64,000 nt of DNA from Roseivirga sp. (GCA_021404565.1 JAAWWF010000028.1:62001-126000); one strand, 5' to 3'. Numbered from the stretch's first letter, positions 16,897-27,168 are shown. Notes: generated by a model from the sequence alone, not told the origin. Program-made: numbers and translations.

Positions 16897-18327
16897 ATGC
16901 TCACTCTGAATATCATTACAGAACTTCGCACCATTTTCAGAAACTATTGGCTGGCAGCCATAACCCTAATTCTGATTACAATCTGTTTGTATGCCGGCTG
17001 GAATGGCCAGAATCATGTAAACAGACATGAGGACAGTATTGTGGCAGCATTGGAAGAGATGCAAAGTGCTGATGAGTTGATGGCGGCACGTCTGGACTCA
17101 ATTGATCAGGGCCTTGAAATAGGTTTACCTACCTGGCAATACCCCAACTCGCCAACTGCCACAGGAGATGGGGCTCCCCGGGTTGCGGCCTTTCCTCCGG
17201 GCAACCTGGCACTAATCTCCACCGGGCAAAGTGATATGTTCAATCACTATGTAAAGCCCACCTTGACCGGGGATAGTTTTAGCATAGGATTTACCGAGCT
17301 GAGCAGCCCGGTGAGCCTATTGATGGGCAATTTCGATCCGGCTTTTGTGCTGGTTTATCTGTTACCATTAATCATCATCAGCTTTTGCTACAACATACTG
17401 AGCAGCGAGAAGGAACATGGATCCCTGGTACTCGTGGCTTCAAGTCCGCTGAGTGTCAGGCACTGGCTTTTGCAGAAAATTGCAGTTCGTTTTGTCGTAC
17501 TGATACTCATCTTAACCATTTGTCTTTTGCTTATGCTGATGATGAATGGGGTGATGATTAATACCGATGCACTATTGATGATTTTGATGGTTTGGTTATA
17601 CGCTGCTTTTTGGTTTGCTATGGCGTATTTCATAAACCTTCGGGGTAAATCCAGCGCCAGAAATGCCATCACCTTACTGGGACTCTGGGTGGCTCTGGTG
17701 TTGGCCATTCCCTCTTTGATCAGCCAGTCGGCCAGTACCTTTTACCCGGTTCCCTCACGCGCCTTGTTGGTAAATGAAATGCGTAACATACAGGCAGAAC
17801 TGGATAAGCAGCAGAATGAAATATTGGATGACTATCTCAGAAATCACCCTGAACTGATTACCCGCGATGCTGATGAAAGCACAGCTTATGGTTGGTGGCA
17901 ACGCTTTTTTGCCTCAAAAGACTTAGTCTCTGAAAGGATGGCACCCTTGCTGGCGAATTATGATCAAAGCCTGAAAAAACAACAGCACTGGGTAAACCAA
18001 CTGAGCTTTTTATCTCCAGCCATTGTATTCCGAAACAGTCTCGACCACATGGCAGAGACTTCCACTGCACACTATGACAATTACCGCCAGAGCGTAATGA
18101 CCTTTGCCGATGAATGGCGTGACTTTTTTCTACCCATGGTCTTTCAGGACAAACTTTTCACTAAGGATATGATCGCTGAATTACCAGCTTTTGATATGGA
18201 GCGATCTGGCTTAAAATCTCCTGTTTCGACTAATGCCACCATTCTTCTCGTGATGGTAGCGGGATTGATGCTGGCGAGTTTGGTTATGAACCGGGTCGGT
18301 GAAACAGAACATCTGATGCAAGGTTAG
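16897..18327 (+). CDS. ABC-2 type permease (DUF3526-like), second subunit
   Basis: 476 residues from the ATG at 16897, four bases after the stop of the previous gene; an in-frame ATG upstream overlaps that gene. It has the same layout as its partner: an N-terminal membrane segment (about 17-36), an extracytoplasmic loop, a cluster of segments (about 145-290) with SSEKEHGSLVLVASSP as the coupling motif, a second loop, and a C-terminal segment. The two permeases are clear paralogues and probably form a heterodimer with the ATPase at 14776-15474. Confidence 0.88.
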   Translation: MLTLNIITELRTIFRNYWLAAITLILITICLYAGWNGQNHVNRHEDSIVAALEEMQSADELMAARLDSIDQGLEIGLPTWQYPNSPTATGDGAPRVAAFPPGNLALISTGQSDMFNHYVKPTLTGDSFSIGFTELSSPVSLLMGNFDPAFVLVYLLPLIIISFCYNILSSEKEHGSLVLVASSPLSVRHWLLQKIAVRFVVLILILTICLLLMLMMNGVMINTDALLMILMVWLYAAFWFAMAYFINLRGKSSARNAITLLGLWVALVLAIPSLISQSASTFYPVPSRALLVNEMRNIQAELDKQQNEILDDYLRNHPELITRDADESTAYGWWQRFFASKDLVSERMAPLLANYDQSLKKQQHWVNQLSFLSPAIVFRNSLDHMAETSTAHYDNYRQSVMTFADEWRDFFLPMVFQDKLFTKDMIAELPAFDMERSGLKSPVSTNATILLVMVAGLMLASLVMNRVGETEHLMQG

Positions 18328-18350
18328 CAAGCATCAAAAACTCAAAACCT

Positions 18351-20555
18351 ATGAATAGATTTTTTACATTATCCTTTTTGTTCCTGTGCTATGGTCTGAA
18401 TGCCCAGGAAAACGAAGGCAACTTTCCACCTCCTGAAAACCCACCTGAGATAAGAGCCGTCAGAGCAAATGGTGTTATCAGGATTGATGGTAAGCTAAAT
18501 GAAGCAGACTGGCAGCAGGCGGTCCCTGTAACTGATTTTTTTCGTATGGAACCTCGTCAGGGTGGCGATTACAAATACCAGACGGAAGTCCGAATACTCT
18601 TTGATGATAAATACCTGTATGTGGGTGCCTTTTGTCAGGATTCTCTGGGCCGAAAGGGTATTCGGGCCCAGGATCTCCGAAGGGATTTCGTATGGAATCA
18701 GAATGATATGTTTAGTGTTCAACTCGATCCTCAAAACCTGAAGCAGTTTGCGGTATCTTTCCAGACTACGCCCTATGGAAATCAGCGTGATCTGCAGAAT
18801 TTCAATGATCAGGTAACAGACAATGATTGGAATGCCTTGTGGACCGTACGTACCAGTCAGACGGATGATGGCTACTTTGCAGAATTCGCTATTCCTTTTA
18901 AATCACTGCGCTATGATGCCGTGGCTGATGGAGAGCAAGCTGAATGGGGTATCACTTTCAATAGGCTGGCCAGGAGAGATTACGAGATCACAGTTTTCCC
19001 GGCAATTCCACAGTCTTTTTCTCCCTATCGCATGACCTACGCGGCTCGTCTCACCGGACTGGAGCTCCCAACTCCAAGTGCGAATGTAAGGGTAGAACCT
19101 TATGCACTCTATCAGTATGAGGAACGCACGGCAGACGGTGCCACCACCAGTGAATCGGACCTTAAACTGGGAGGAGATATAAAATGGGCGGTAAATCCCA
19201 ACACTGTTCTCGATTTGACTTTCAATACCGACTTCGCTCAGGCAGATGTAGACAGAGCGGTAAACAATCTGGAGCGATTCAATATTTTCTTCCCGGAGCG
19301 GAGACAGTTTTTTCTTGAAAACTCGGGTATATGGGCCGGTGGCAGACAAACGGCTATCAGGCCATTTTTCAGTAGACGTATAGGTCTGAGGGGGAATTTC
19401 AATGCTTCTCCGGCCCGTATTGATGCAGGAGCGCGCTTTACCCTGAGAGATGAGAACAAGGCCATTGCAGGTCTTTTCATGCATCAGGCAGAAACCAACA
19501 GCTCAGCAGCAGCCAGTTTTGGTGTGGCACGGTATCTCAGAAATTATGGGAGAGAAAACAATGTAGGTGTGATGGTGACCCATCGTAATGATGAAGCCTC
19601 GGGGGAGTTGGGCCTGGAACAGCAGTCTAACAGTACCATCACCGTAGATGGACTTATCAGGCCATCCAGTATCTGGTCTATTAATTACCTGGCAACAGCT
19701 TCCTTAGATCATGAACTTGACAGGGCTGGTTTTGCAGGGCGCTTTTTCGCTGGACGCTCGGCTAATAATTCTTATTGGGGCTGGGTGACCGAAGTAACAA
19801 CCGGTAATTATAATCCTGCTATGGGCTTTGTCCGTCAAAAAAATGTGATCAGACATAACCCGGGTGGTTATTTGATTTTCAGGCCTAAAAAACTACCCTG
19901 GATAAGAAGATGGGACCCGGGCTTTTTCCTGGACTACTATCATAATGCCAATGACCCAGGTAAATTTCAGCAAGCCAACATCTGGTTGTTTCCGGTATGG
20001 ATCTTTTTTACCGATGGCAGTTTTCTGTCATATTCCATTTTCCCGACCTGGCAGAATATCAACTTCAATTTTGCTCCTTTGGGCGTACAGATAGGCCAGG
20101 ATGATTACTTCTACACCCGTCATGAAGTACGCTTTAATACGGACCAGTCAAAGAAATGGTCGCTGAGTGGTGGTTTCGAATGGGGTGATTTCTATAACGG
20201 CAGGAGAGAGAGGGTAACTTCAGGTGTACGTATCGCGCCAAACCCATACCTGGCCTTTACCTTCGACTACGAGTACAACCGCCTGAGGTCACTGGGAGAG
20301 TTGAACGAAAACCTGGAGACACACCTGACAACTACCGGGGCACGATTTGCAGCAAGTCCGAGACTTCAGCTTTCAACTTTTTATCAATACAATACCTTTG
20401 ACGAACAAGGTAGATGGAATGTGAGGCTGAGCTGGGAGTACCAACCATTATCGTTCATTTACCTGGTGTTCAATAATACCCAGATAGATGCATTTGAGAG
20501 GCCTTTTGAAACGGAACAGTTTATCGCTAAAGTCACTTTCCTGAAGCAGTTTTGA
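18351..20555 (+). CDS. DUF5916 outer-membrane protein with CBM9-like domain
   Basis: 734 residues. Signal peptide 1-18 (GLNAQ), then a CBM9-like domain (about 35-225; IRIDGKLNEADWQQA, DKYLYVGAFCQDS), then a DUF5916 region (about 240-734) that looks like an outer-membrane beta-barrel and ends in an aromatic-rich strand (KVTFLKQF). Family motifs DFAQADVDRAVNNLERFNIFFPERRQFFLEN are visible in part at 19230-19320. Function of the family is unknown. It starts 23 bases after the second permease gene and is probably the last gene of that operon, which would give the set an outer-membrane component. Confidence 0.88.
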   Translation: MNRFFTLSFLFLCYGLNAQENEGNFPPPENPPEIRAVRANGVIRIDGKLNEADWQQAVPVTDFFRMEPRQGGDYKYQTEVRILFDDKYLYVGAFCQDSLGRKGIRAQDLRRDFVWNQNDMFSVQLDPQNLKQFAVSFQTTPYGNQRDLQNFNDQVTDNDWNALWTVRTSQTDDGYFAEFAIPFKSLRYDAVADGEQAEWGITFNRLARRDYEITVFPAIPQSFSPYRMTYAARLTGLELPTPSANVRVEPYALYQYEERTADGATTSESDLKLGGDIKWAVNPNTVLDLTFNTDFAQADVDRAVNNLERFNIFFPERRQFFLENSGIWAGGRQTAIRPFFSRRIGLRGNFNASPARIDAGARFTLRDENKAIAGLFMHQAETNSSAAASFGVARYLRNYGRENNVGVMVTHRNDEASGELGLEQQSNSTITVDGLIRPSSIWSINYLATASLDHELDRAGFAGRFFAGRSANNSYWGWVTEVTTGNYNPAMGFVRQKNVIRHNPGGYLIFRPKKLPWIRRWDPGFFLDYYHNANDPGKFQQANIWLFPVWIFFTDGSFLSYSIFPTWQNINFNFAPLGVQIGQDDYFYTRHEVRFNTDQSKKWSLSGGFEWGDFYNGRRERVTSGVRIAPNPYLAFTFDYEYNRLRSLGELNENLETHLTTTGARFAASPRLQLSTFYQYNTFDEQGRWNVRLSWEYQPLSFIYLVFNNTQIDAFERPFETEQFIAKVTFLKQF

Positions 20556-20641
20556 CATTTGTTGATACTAGGTAAAAGTCAACAAGCAAACTGGAAACCA
20601 TCACCGCAATATCCGGTTAAACACCTAAACACCTAAACCTC

Positions 20642-22957
20642 CTACTCAAACAGTTCCATAAAAATCTCAGCAGTTTGTTTAGCGGCCAGAGCAGGAGTCA
20701 GCGCTGTATCGGAGATACCGGATACCACTCGTGAAATGTTATGATCTACGGTGCCCTTAGCAGCCCAGGTTTTGGTGGGAGCTGCCGTGAGGTAGGCGGA
20801 GAAGTTGTGATGTCCCGATCCGGGACGCTCACCGATGATATGAATGATGCCTTTGACCGTGTTTTCTCCCTTTGCCTTACCAAAAAGCAATTCTCCAGAC
20901 TGATAACCGACCCTTACCCGGCCGTTGGTAATCAATAATTGTTCTCGTGCTACGGCCAGCTGTCGCGACTTGAGTTCGGCTTTTAAGGTAGTAAGGAAAG
21001 GGGTCAGGTGACCTTCATCCATGAGGGCTCGTGCATTGAGTCCATCGGAAATGATGATTTGTACATCGGGCGTTGCTAGTCCCCAGTTGGTTCTTAACCT
21101 GTCCAGTTTGAGCCTGCTCAGGGTTTCCAATTGCTCTCCCGATTCCGGATGGTAGACATAGTCTTTGCGGTCAGCAGATCTGGTTTTGAGGGCAACCCTG
21201 GTACCGATGGTACCTGCAAAAGCTGTACTCATTTCGGTCCATAAACTTACCTTGGCATCATCATAGAGTCTTTTTACCTCGGTTTCCAGTGGTTTGGGCA
21301 GGTCCCAGATATTGTCGCCATGGCCCTGGGTAATGGGGACTCCGCGTTTGTTGATTTCCGCAATAAGCTGATGACCTTCTTGCAAAATATCGGCTTGTTT
21401 TCTGTTGTCTTTGCCGGCACGCTTATACTGGTAATAAACCCAGACCGGATCACCGAAGTGCTCGGTAGGTTTATTGTCTTTGCCAATGACCTCTATGCGT
21501 TTAAAGAAATCCCACATGGCGTCATTTACCTTGTAGCCAAATTGCTCCCTGATCTTCACATGGTTGTTAAAGGCCGTTGTCAGATAGCTCAGCATGGGAT
21601 CGTTCTTGGTAGGCAAAGCCATCAGGTAGGCCGGATTGGCAGGCATTATTTGCTCTATACACCAGTCGAGGTCGTCCAGACTTACATCCATATGGAGGGT
21701 AGAGCAAACATCCAACCCGATAGGCAGTCCATGCAGCTTGCCCATGGCTGTATCTTCCAGGCAACAACGAACCAACTGTTCCCTGGTCTTAAATACCTCA
21801 GGACCAATAAAACCGGCTACATCATTTACATGTACCCAGGGGATTTCTTCTTCACTTTTGTCCTTGGCGAGCTCTTGCTTTAATGCCCGCAGGAAACCAT
21901 ACTTTCTGGCCTCATGTACCACCATATCAAAGCCCTCACCATGTCCGTTGGTAAAATCTGCACCCTGACCGGTCTCCGCATAAAGCCCGTATTTACCTTG
22001 ACGCTCAGCCACAAGCCTGAACATCTTTTCTATGGTCACATCAAAGGTTTCGTTGGCATTGACAGTGCCTGCCAGGCTCTGAAACCAAATGCCCGTAGTG
22101 CCGGGCTGTGAACGTTCTACTTCTGCCTGTATATCAATATGAGACAGTACACAATTAGGGAGTGTGTTCTGCAAGCCGAAGGTGACCAGAATATCATTGA
22201 GGGTTTTTTCGATGGCAGCGACTGAAGCGGGCTCGCTGGAAACGGGGTTAGTACCCAACACCAGATCTCCCACTGCATAAGACCAGGCACAAAATACCTG
22301 CATCATAATATCGTCTGTATTGTCAGTGGGAGAGTTGGGTTGTACACGGGCACTCATATAGCCCTTACTGCCAATTTTACTTCCCGGCAGGGGATTAAAT
22401 ACTTTTTGCCCCACCTGAATCAGCTCATAGTTGCTCATGAGTTTTACCACACAGGCAATGATATCGCTGGAAAGCCCCGGCATAATAGTCTTCACTTCTG
22501 CTTCAGGTTTCTCCAGAATAAAAGCCTTCAACTCAGCCATGGTCCAGCCTTTGATCCCTGTGAGGGTTTGATTGTTCAGGCTTTGACTGATCAGCTTTTT
22601 AAGCTCATCTGTAAACAGAGAATTCCGCTCCAGCGCTTCAATGGTGGTATTGGCCAGCAGTTTCCGGGCATTTATTCTGGATGCTTCGCTCTCCGCTGCT
22701 ACTCCCAGGGTCGCATCTCCTTCTTTAAAGGGATTAGCCGAGCCGATGATCTGTTGATAAAGTGTTTGATCAAAGGCGCCATTGACCCGAGTGATATAGG
22801 CAAAAATGTCTTCACCAGCGGTTATACTGCTAATACTAAGGGGGCGCAGTTTGCTTCCAGAACCAAATGACCAGAGTGTATGCTTTTGAAACAGAAGCAT
22901 GAGGGCTCCGGCTAATCCTGTCGATTTTATAAATGCCTTTCTGCTCAGCTTTGCCAT
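20642..22957 (-). CDS. eutBC: Fused ethanolamine ammonia-lyase, EutB-EutC, with export-like N-terminus
   Basis: 771 residues. About residues 45-490 are the large subunit EutB (GEDIFAYITRVNGAFDQTLYQ, ATLGVAAESEASRINARKL) and about 530-771 the small subunit EutC (VQIIISDGLNARALMDEG, GERPGSGHHNFSAYLT). The enzyme splits ethanolamine to acetaldehyde and ammonia using adenosylcobalamin. EutB and EutC are usually separate; here they are one chain. Residues 1-28 (SRKAFIKS followed by TGLAGALMLLF) look like a twin-arginine-type signal with RK in place of RR, which is odd for a B12 enzyme. No microcompartment, EutA or transporter genes are nearby. Confidence 0.9.
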   Translation of the reverse strand: MAKLSRKAFIKSTGLAGALMLLFQKHTLWSFGSGSKLRPLSISSITAGEDIFAYITRVNGAFDQTLYQQIIGSANPFKEGDATLGVAAESEASRINARKLLANTTIEALERNSLFTDELKKLISQSLNNQTLTGIKGWTMAELKAFILEKPEAEVKTIMPGLSSDIIACVVKLMSNYELIQVGQKVFNPLPGSKIGSKGYMSARVQPNSPTDNTDDIMMQVFCAWSYAVGDLVLGTNPVSSEPASVAAIEKTLNDILVTFGLQNTLPNCVLSHIDIQAEVERSQPGTTGIWFQSLAGTVNANETFDVTIEKMFRLVAERQGKYGLYAETGQGADFTNGHGEGFDMVVHEARKYGFLRALKQELAKDKSEEEIPWVHVNDVAGFIGPEVFKTREQLVRCCLEDTAMGKLHGLPIGLDVCSTLHMDVSLDDLDWCIEQIMPANPAYLMALPTKNDPMLSYLTTAFNNHVKIREQFGYKVNDAMWDFFKRIEVIGKDNKPTEHFGDPVWVYYQYKRAGKDNRKQADILQEGHQLIAEINKRGVPITQGHGDNIWDLPKPLETEVKRLYDDAKVSLWTEMSTAFAGTIGTRVALKTRSADRKDYVYHPESGEQLETLSRLKLDRLRTNWGLATPDVQIIISDGLNARALMDEGHLTPFLTTLKAELKSRQLAVAREQLLITNGRVRVGYQSGELLFGKAKGENTVKGIIHIIGERPGSGHHNFSAYLTAAPTKTWAAKGTVDHNISRVVSGISDTALTPALAAKQTAEIFMELFE

Positions 22958-23061
22958 AATCAGGGTATTTGGTTGAAGTACTATAAATTACCTTTTATAC
23001 GTCACTATGAAAAGTTTTTGACCAGGACAATGAATTGTCTAAAACTACGCGGCCAAATGCG

Positions 23062-24975
23062 CTATTCATCAACCTTACCCAGAACAATCTCTTTCTCAAC
23101 GTAACCCCCTCTGGTAGAGAGCACTTTTACCTTGGCTTTGGCTCCATCGATTTTGTTAAGCTTCACTTCAAAAACTACCTCTTTGGTTTCTCCCGGCATG
23201 GTTCGGTCCATGTATTGGGTTTTGTCAAAGAGGGTCGGTGTGAGTATTTGCACTTGTGCATCATCGCCACCTTTGAGAAGCTTACTGTCAAACTGAAGCT
23301 GCACGCGGTCTTCTCTTACTATTTTTACCAATTGTGCCTGTCTCAGAGCGGTAGGTAGCTTACCGTTGTTGGTAAACTTGACCTTTACCTCATAGGTGTT
23401 ACGCCTTTTCCTGGTTACATCTACCGCATCCAGGGTGATTTGTGGCAGGTCCATGGCCATGGCCAGGTTAAACAGGGCTTGTTTTTTTGCCCAGTTTTCG
23501 AGCTGCCAGGGTGGTCCGTTTTGGCCGAAGAATTTCGGATGAAAGCCGCCTATTTCTACTTCTCCCAGGGTAGGGTGAGTAAATGGCTCCCATTCTCTGA
23601 AGCCGTTACCGCCATTTTCCTCATCATCCCAGCGCAGGCCGTCATAGCTGTCATAAACCCCGTCATTGTCATAGTCTTTCATGGCTCCGTTGTTCCAGAG
23701 TTCATCACCATACCAGATGGCACCATAGTAGAAATAGCCAAAATCGGGACCGTGGCCAAAGAGTGGATTGGGTTTGAGCGGGTCGCCAGTAGTGCGATTG
23801 ATTTTATAGCGGGTGCTATAAGTTTCGTACACATCTCCGGCCCATGGGTAATTGGTGATGCTTATACCTACACTGTCATAATGCTCGTAAAGGGCTAAAT
23901 CTTCCGGGTACATACGCTCTTCACTTTTAGAGGTAGAGGGCGGTCGCAGGTGCATGGGCACACGGGTATCCATAGAGTTGGCCACAGAGATGTTTGGATG
24001 AGTAAGCATCCAGAGCACAATAGAGCGTGATTCAGGCTCAGAGGTAGGGAAGGCCCCCGCTCCATATTGCGTATAGCCTCTGCCTGTAGCGTCCTTTCCG
24101 GTATCAGGTCGCCAGTTTTCAGGGTAATTTCTATGCAGGTCAAGGCCACCAATACCGTCTTCATTGTACCGGCCATCTCCGTCATTGTCTATGCCTTCAG
24201 AATACACAAACCAGTCTCCTCCTTCAGCCACACGCTTCATCAGTCGGCCCGATGGATCGCGCTCGTCCAGGGTATGGGTGCCTTCCTCACCTTCTTTGGC
24301 CTTTCTACGGATTTGGTACATAATACCATCTCCGTCCAGGTCTTCCTCATCGTCTTCATCCAGCAAGCCGTCACGGTCATTATCATGTGGGCGTACGGAG
24401 CTGCGATTTCGCTGAGCAGTGTGTAAATACAAATTGGAGCCGTCAGGGTTGTTTTGTACTCTCAGATAGATCGCTTTGGTATCAATCAGGTGGGTAATGG
24501 CATCATCAGTACCATAATTTTCAAGCAGGTGTTTGGTGAGCCACAGAATGGACTCGCTACTGGTGATTTCACCACTGTGTCGACCCCCTTCAAAGTAAGC
24601 AGCAGGTTTGTCGGTGTCTTTCCCGGTTTCCTTGTTTGTAATGGTCATTTGCAGGATAGGGCGCCCCTCATAGCTTGTCCCGACCTGATACAGGTCTACA
24701 ATATTGGGGTATTGTTTTGCCCAGGCTTTGTACCAGTAATACATTACATCGACTGTATGATAGGTGTCAAAGGTGAGTTGCTTCATTGGTTCATATTGCA
24801 CTTCTTCATGGCGATATTGCCTGAAAAAGCTGTAGCCATGGCGCTCGCCTTTTACGGTATAGTAGGTAGTGTCTTTATCAGATTCCGGCCAGGTCACGGG
24901 GTTAAGTTGGCGTACTTCCTGGGCCAGGGTGAGGGTAGAAGTGAGTAAAAGTGCCCAAAGCATTAATTTCTTCAT
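23062..24975 (-). CDS. Exported M14-type carboxypeptidase-like protein
   Basis: 637 residues with signal peptide 1-18. The M14 fold covers about 60-500. The first zinc motif is present (GGRHSGEITSSES, His and Glu). At the place of the second ligand, where relatives have HT...LRPP, this protein reads MDTRVPMHLRPP, so Asp seems to replace His. An Asp-rich insertion (DNDRDGLLDEDDEEDLDGDG, about 195-215) looks like calcium-binding repeats, and HPTLGEVEIGG supplies the C-terminal Glu. About 100 residues of beta-rich domain end the chain. Family members trim C-terminal residues from peptides outside the cell; activity here is uncertain because of the ligand change. Confidence 0.85.
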   Translation of the reverse strand: MKKLMLWALLLTSTLTLAQEVRQLNPVTWPESDKDTTYYTVKGERHGYSFFRQYRHEEVQYEPMKQLTFDTYHTVDVMYYWYKAWAKQYPNIVDLYQVGTSYEGRPILQMTITNKETGKDTDKPAAYFEGGRHSGEITSSESILWLTKHLLENYGTDDAITHLIDTKAIYLRVQNNPDGSNLYLHTAQRNRSSVRPHDNDRDGLLDEDDEEDLDGDGIMYQIRRKAKEGEEGTHTLDERDPSGRLMKRVAEGGDWFVYSEGIDNDGDGRYNEDGIGGLDLHRNYPENWRPDTGKDATGRGYTQYGAGAFPTSEPESRSIVLWMLTHPNISVANSMDTRVPMHLRPPSTSKSEERMYPEDLALYEHYDSVGISITNYPWAGDVYETYSTRYKINRTTGDPLKPNPLFGHGPDFGYFYYGAIWYGDELWNNGAMKDYDNDGVYDSYDGLRWDDEENGGNGFREWEPFTHPTLGEVEIGGFHPKFFGQNGPPWQLENWAKKQALFNLAMAMDLPQITLDAVDVTRKRRNTYEVKVKFTNNGKLPTALRQAQLVKIVREDRVQLQFDSKLLKGGDDAQVQILTPTLFDKTQYMDRTMPGETKEVVFEVKLNKIDGAKAKVKVLSTRGGYVEKEIVLGKVDE

Positions 24976-25049
24976 GGTATCAAGGTTGATTATGGTAAGA
25001 TATAAAAAACCACGATAGCGAATTCGCCAATTTACCCGACTGGTAATGG

Positions 25050-26321
25050 CTATTCTTCCGGGTTTATCCTGAACTCCCTGTTCGGATAGTCTATCACCAG
25101 TTTGTTACTTTTAAGTAAGTCGATGCCCAAGGTGCCGTCCTGATAGATAAAGGGGAAATCCAGGTTAATATGTACTTCCATCGCCTTAAATTTGAGCCTA
25201 TACCCATCTAAGGTCAGTGAGACGCTGTCTACTATTTGAAGAAACTGTTTCTCAATTCCTCCGACACCGCCAATACCAACGCTATCTGTACGTATTTGAG
25301 GAAAATCAGCTTTAGTCAAAATGTTGGTTTTCAACTCACTGTCTTCCATACCAGTATCTAAACCAAAGGCCAGACTCTGCCCACTTTCTGTCTGAAGTTT
25401 GAGAGCAGGGTACCCAAACCAGAAGAAGTTTTTGGCACTGATGGCCCTGGCCTGTGATAGTTTAGTTTCGTATTTCAGGTTGGGCTCATCGAGGCTGACC
25501 TGCATTTTTCTAAGTGCGGACCAGCCAATAATGGCTGAAAAATCTATCTGTATACTATCCAAATCAACCAGGAGGTCTTTGTCGTCCATTATTAGCACAG
25601 GATGGTTTCTGATTGATACATTACCGATTTTTAGCTCAGGTATGTAGCCCATTCCTGCTTGAACCTCTATAGAGGTAACCGTACCTATGCTTAGATCATT
25701 ACCATCGGGCATAATCACCCCAAACTTCCTTGCTTTACTTACCGAAAGAAGAGTATAGTCGGCTCCGGTATCCAACCACATACTTAGCGTGTCTCCATTG
25801 ATCTCAACCGTAGCTACCGCATGGCCAAAGTCGGAGAATCTCAACCTATCATCGATAGGTTCGGAAATGCTGCTAAATTCTTCATCCGGGAAACTGGCCA
25901 GTACGCTGATCAGGTGGTTTTCTGATAAGCCAAGCAGGTCCACAGCTTCCTGATAACGGCCTTCATTGCTAAGCTGTTGACTTAACAAGTACCTGTAAAA
26001 TCCTAGTTTATCTTCAGCAGTGACCGTATCGCTCACTGCTTTCAACTTTTCAATGAGCGGATCTACTTCACCTTCAACTGCATGCCATAATAACTCCATG
26101 ATGAGCCTGGAATGCGGACCTAAAGAGTCCGACTCCAGTACCTTGAAGTCGAGGTTCTTCATATAATCAACGATCTCGTCATACTCTTTAAGGTTTTGCC
26201 AGGGGGGAACCTTCTCAGATAATTTTTCAATGGTCAGGTTAGGAGTTTCATGGGTACTTTTGCTGGAATTACAGGCAAACAGAGTAATGAGCAGAAGTAA
26301 GGGTAAAAGGTGCTTTTTCAT
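25050..26321 (-). CDS. Retropepsin-like aspartyl protease lipoprotein
   Basis: 423 residues. Lipobox LFAC at about 14-17. After a helical region (about 30-160) two retropepsin-like halves follow, with MWLDTGADYTLLS (about 175-190) and FGLDTGMEDS (about 305-315). Both aspartate motifs are DTG, so the active site could form within one chain. The C-terminus GTLGIDLLKSNKLVIDYPNREF is typical of Bacteroidota members of this family. It is likely anchored to the outer or inner membrane facing the periplasm. The TrmB-type gene ends 3 bases before its start, so both are transcribed together from 27158. Confidence 0.85.
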   Translation of the reverse strand: MKKHLLPLLLLITLFACNSSKSTHETPNLTIEKLSEKVPPWQNLKEYDEIVDYMKNLDFKVLESDSLGPHSRLIMELLWHAVEGEVDPLIEKLKAVSDTVTAEDKLGFYRYLLSQQLSNEGRYQEAVDLLGLSENHLISVLASFPDEEFSSISEPIDDRLRFSDFGHAVATVEINGDTLSMWLDTGADYTLLSVSKARKFGVIMPDGNDLSIGTVTSIEVQAGMGYIPELKIGNVSIRNHPVLIMDDKDLLVDLDSIQIDFSAIIGWSALRKMQVSLDEPNLKYETKLSQARAISAKNFFWFGYPALKLQTESGQSLAFGLDTGMEDSELKTNILTKADFPQIRTDSVGIGGVGGIEKQFLQIVDSVSLTLDGYRLKFKAMEVHINLDFPFIYQDGTLGIDLLKSNKLVIDYPNREFRINPEE

Positions 26322-26324
26322 TTT

Positions 26325-27158
26325 TCAGACGGTCCTGATTTGTTGGTACTTTGATGTGTTTCTGAGCCTTTGATTGAGGTCAGTGAATGTTTTTATCATA
26401 CTGGGGTATTTTTTGGTCGTAATTCCTTCTTGAATAAAGGCTCCCAATGTCATTTCTGAGGTCAGGGCCGAACCATATACAATGGCCATGTAGGCATCAT
26501 CACTCCAGTAGGCATGATGAACTTTGGAATGATTGGCCGATAGGTTTGACAGGACAAACTCTTTACCATCAACAATGAGGTTAAGCCATATAGAATTCCA
26601 GGATTCAGTAAGATCCCAATCTTCAGAGGGGAAAACCTGTACCCCGGAAAGAGGCTTGAATGGAGCATATGTTCTTAAAGCTACATGTACTCCGCGCTGA
26701 GCAGCTCCGGCTATGGCTGTTCTATAAGTTTTTAAAACGTCCGGAAAAGCGTCTAAGAGTATTAGCTCCTTTGCATTATTGAGCATTTCCTTCACTCGCG
26801 AGAAAACTGCATCGGGATGATCGAAGTGATAAATATTGGGTTTACCACTTTGAGTAGAAACTTGTGCCAATAGAGACCTCAGGTTGCTCGTCTTTGATTG
26901 GTGCTGACTTTCGAGCCGGTTCAATAGCTCAGAGTACGGTACTGCACGCCATTTTATACTGCTACCGCTGGTAGAGACTGCGGCCTGTTTTCGCTTCAGG
27001 GTTTCCAGTGACTTATAGACATTAGCCCGGTTTTTTTGTAAATGCTGTGCTATACCATAAGCCGTTGTGTCAGGGTGGCTGTGTAAGATCAAATACACTT
27101 CGGATTCCATAGGTGAAAAGCCAACGCCTTCCAGAAGAGTTAAAATTTCTCGTTCCAT
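26325..27158 (-). CDS. TrmB-family transcriptional regulator
   Basis: 277 residues from the ATG at 27158 (MEREILTLLEGVGFSP). The frame is open for 22 more codons but that part would cross the palindrome at 27169-27192. The winged helix is at about 5-75 (PMESEVYLILHSHPDTTAYGIAQHLQKNRANVYKSLETL in broken form), followed by a coiled stretch and a phospholipase-D-like effector domain (about 115-250) common in TrmB proteins, which often bind sugars. It lies directly upstream of the aspartyl-protease lipoprotein gene and probably controls that operon through the palindrome. Confidence 0.85.
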   Translation of the reverse strand: MEREILTLLEGVGFSPMESEVYLILHSHPDTTAYGIAQHLQKNRANVYKSLETLKRKQAAVSTSGSSIKWRAVPYSELLNRLESQHQSKTSNLRSLLAQVSTQSGKPNIYHFDHPDAVFSRVKEMLNNAKELILLDAFPDVLKTYRTAIAGAAQRGVHVALRTYAPFKPLSGVQVFPSEDWDLTESWNSIWLNLIVDGKEFVLSNLSANHSKVHHAYWSDDAYMAIVYGSALTSEMTLGAFIQEGITTKKYPSMIKTFTDLNQRLRNTSKYQQIRTV

Positions 27159-27168
27159 GTTGTGAATA

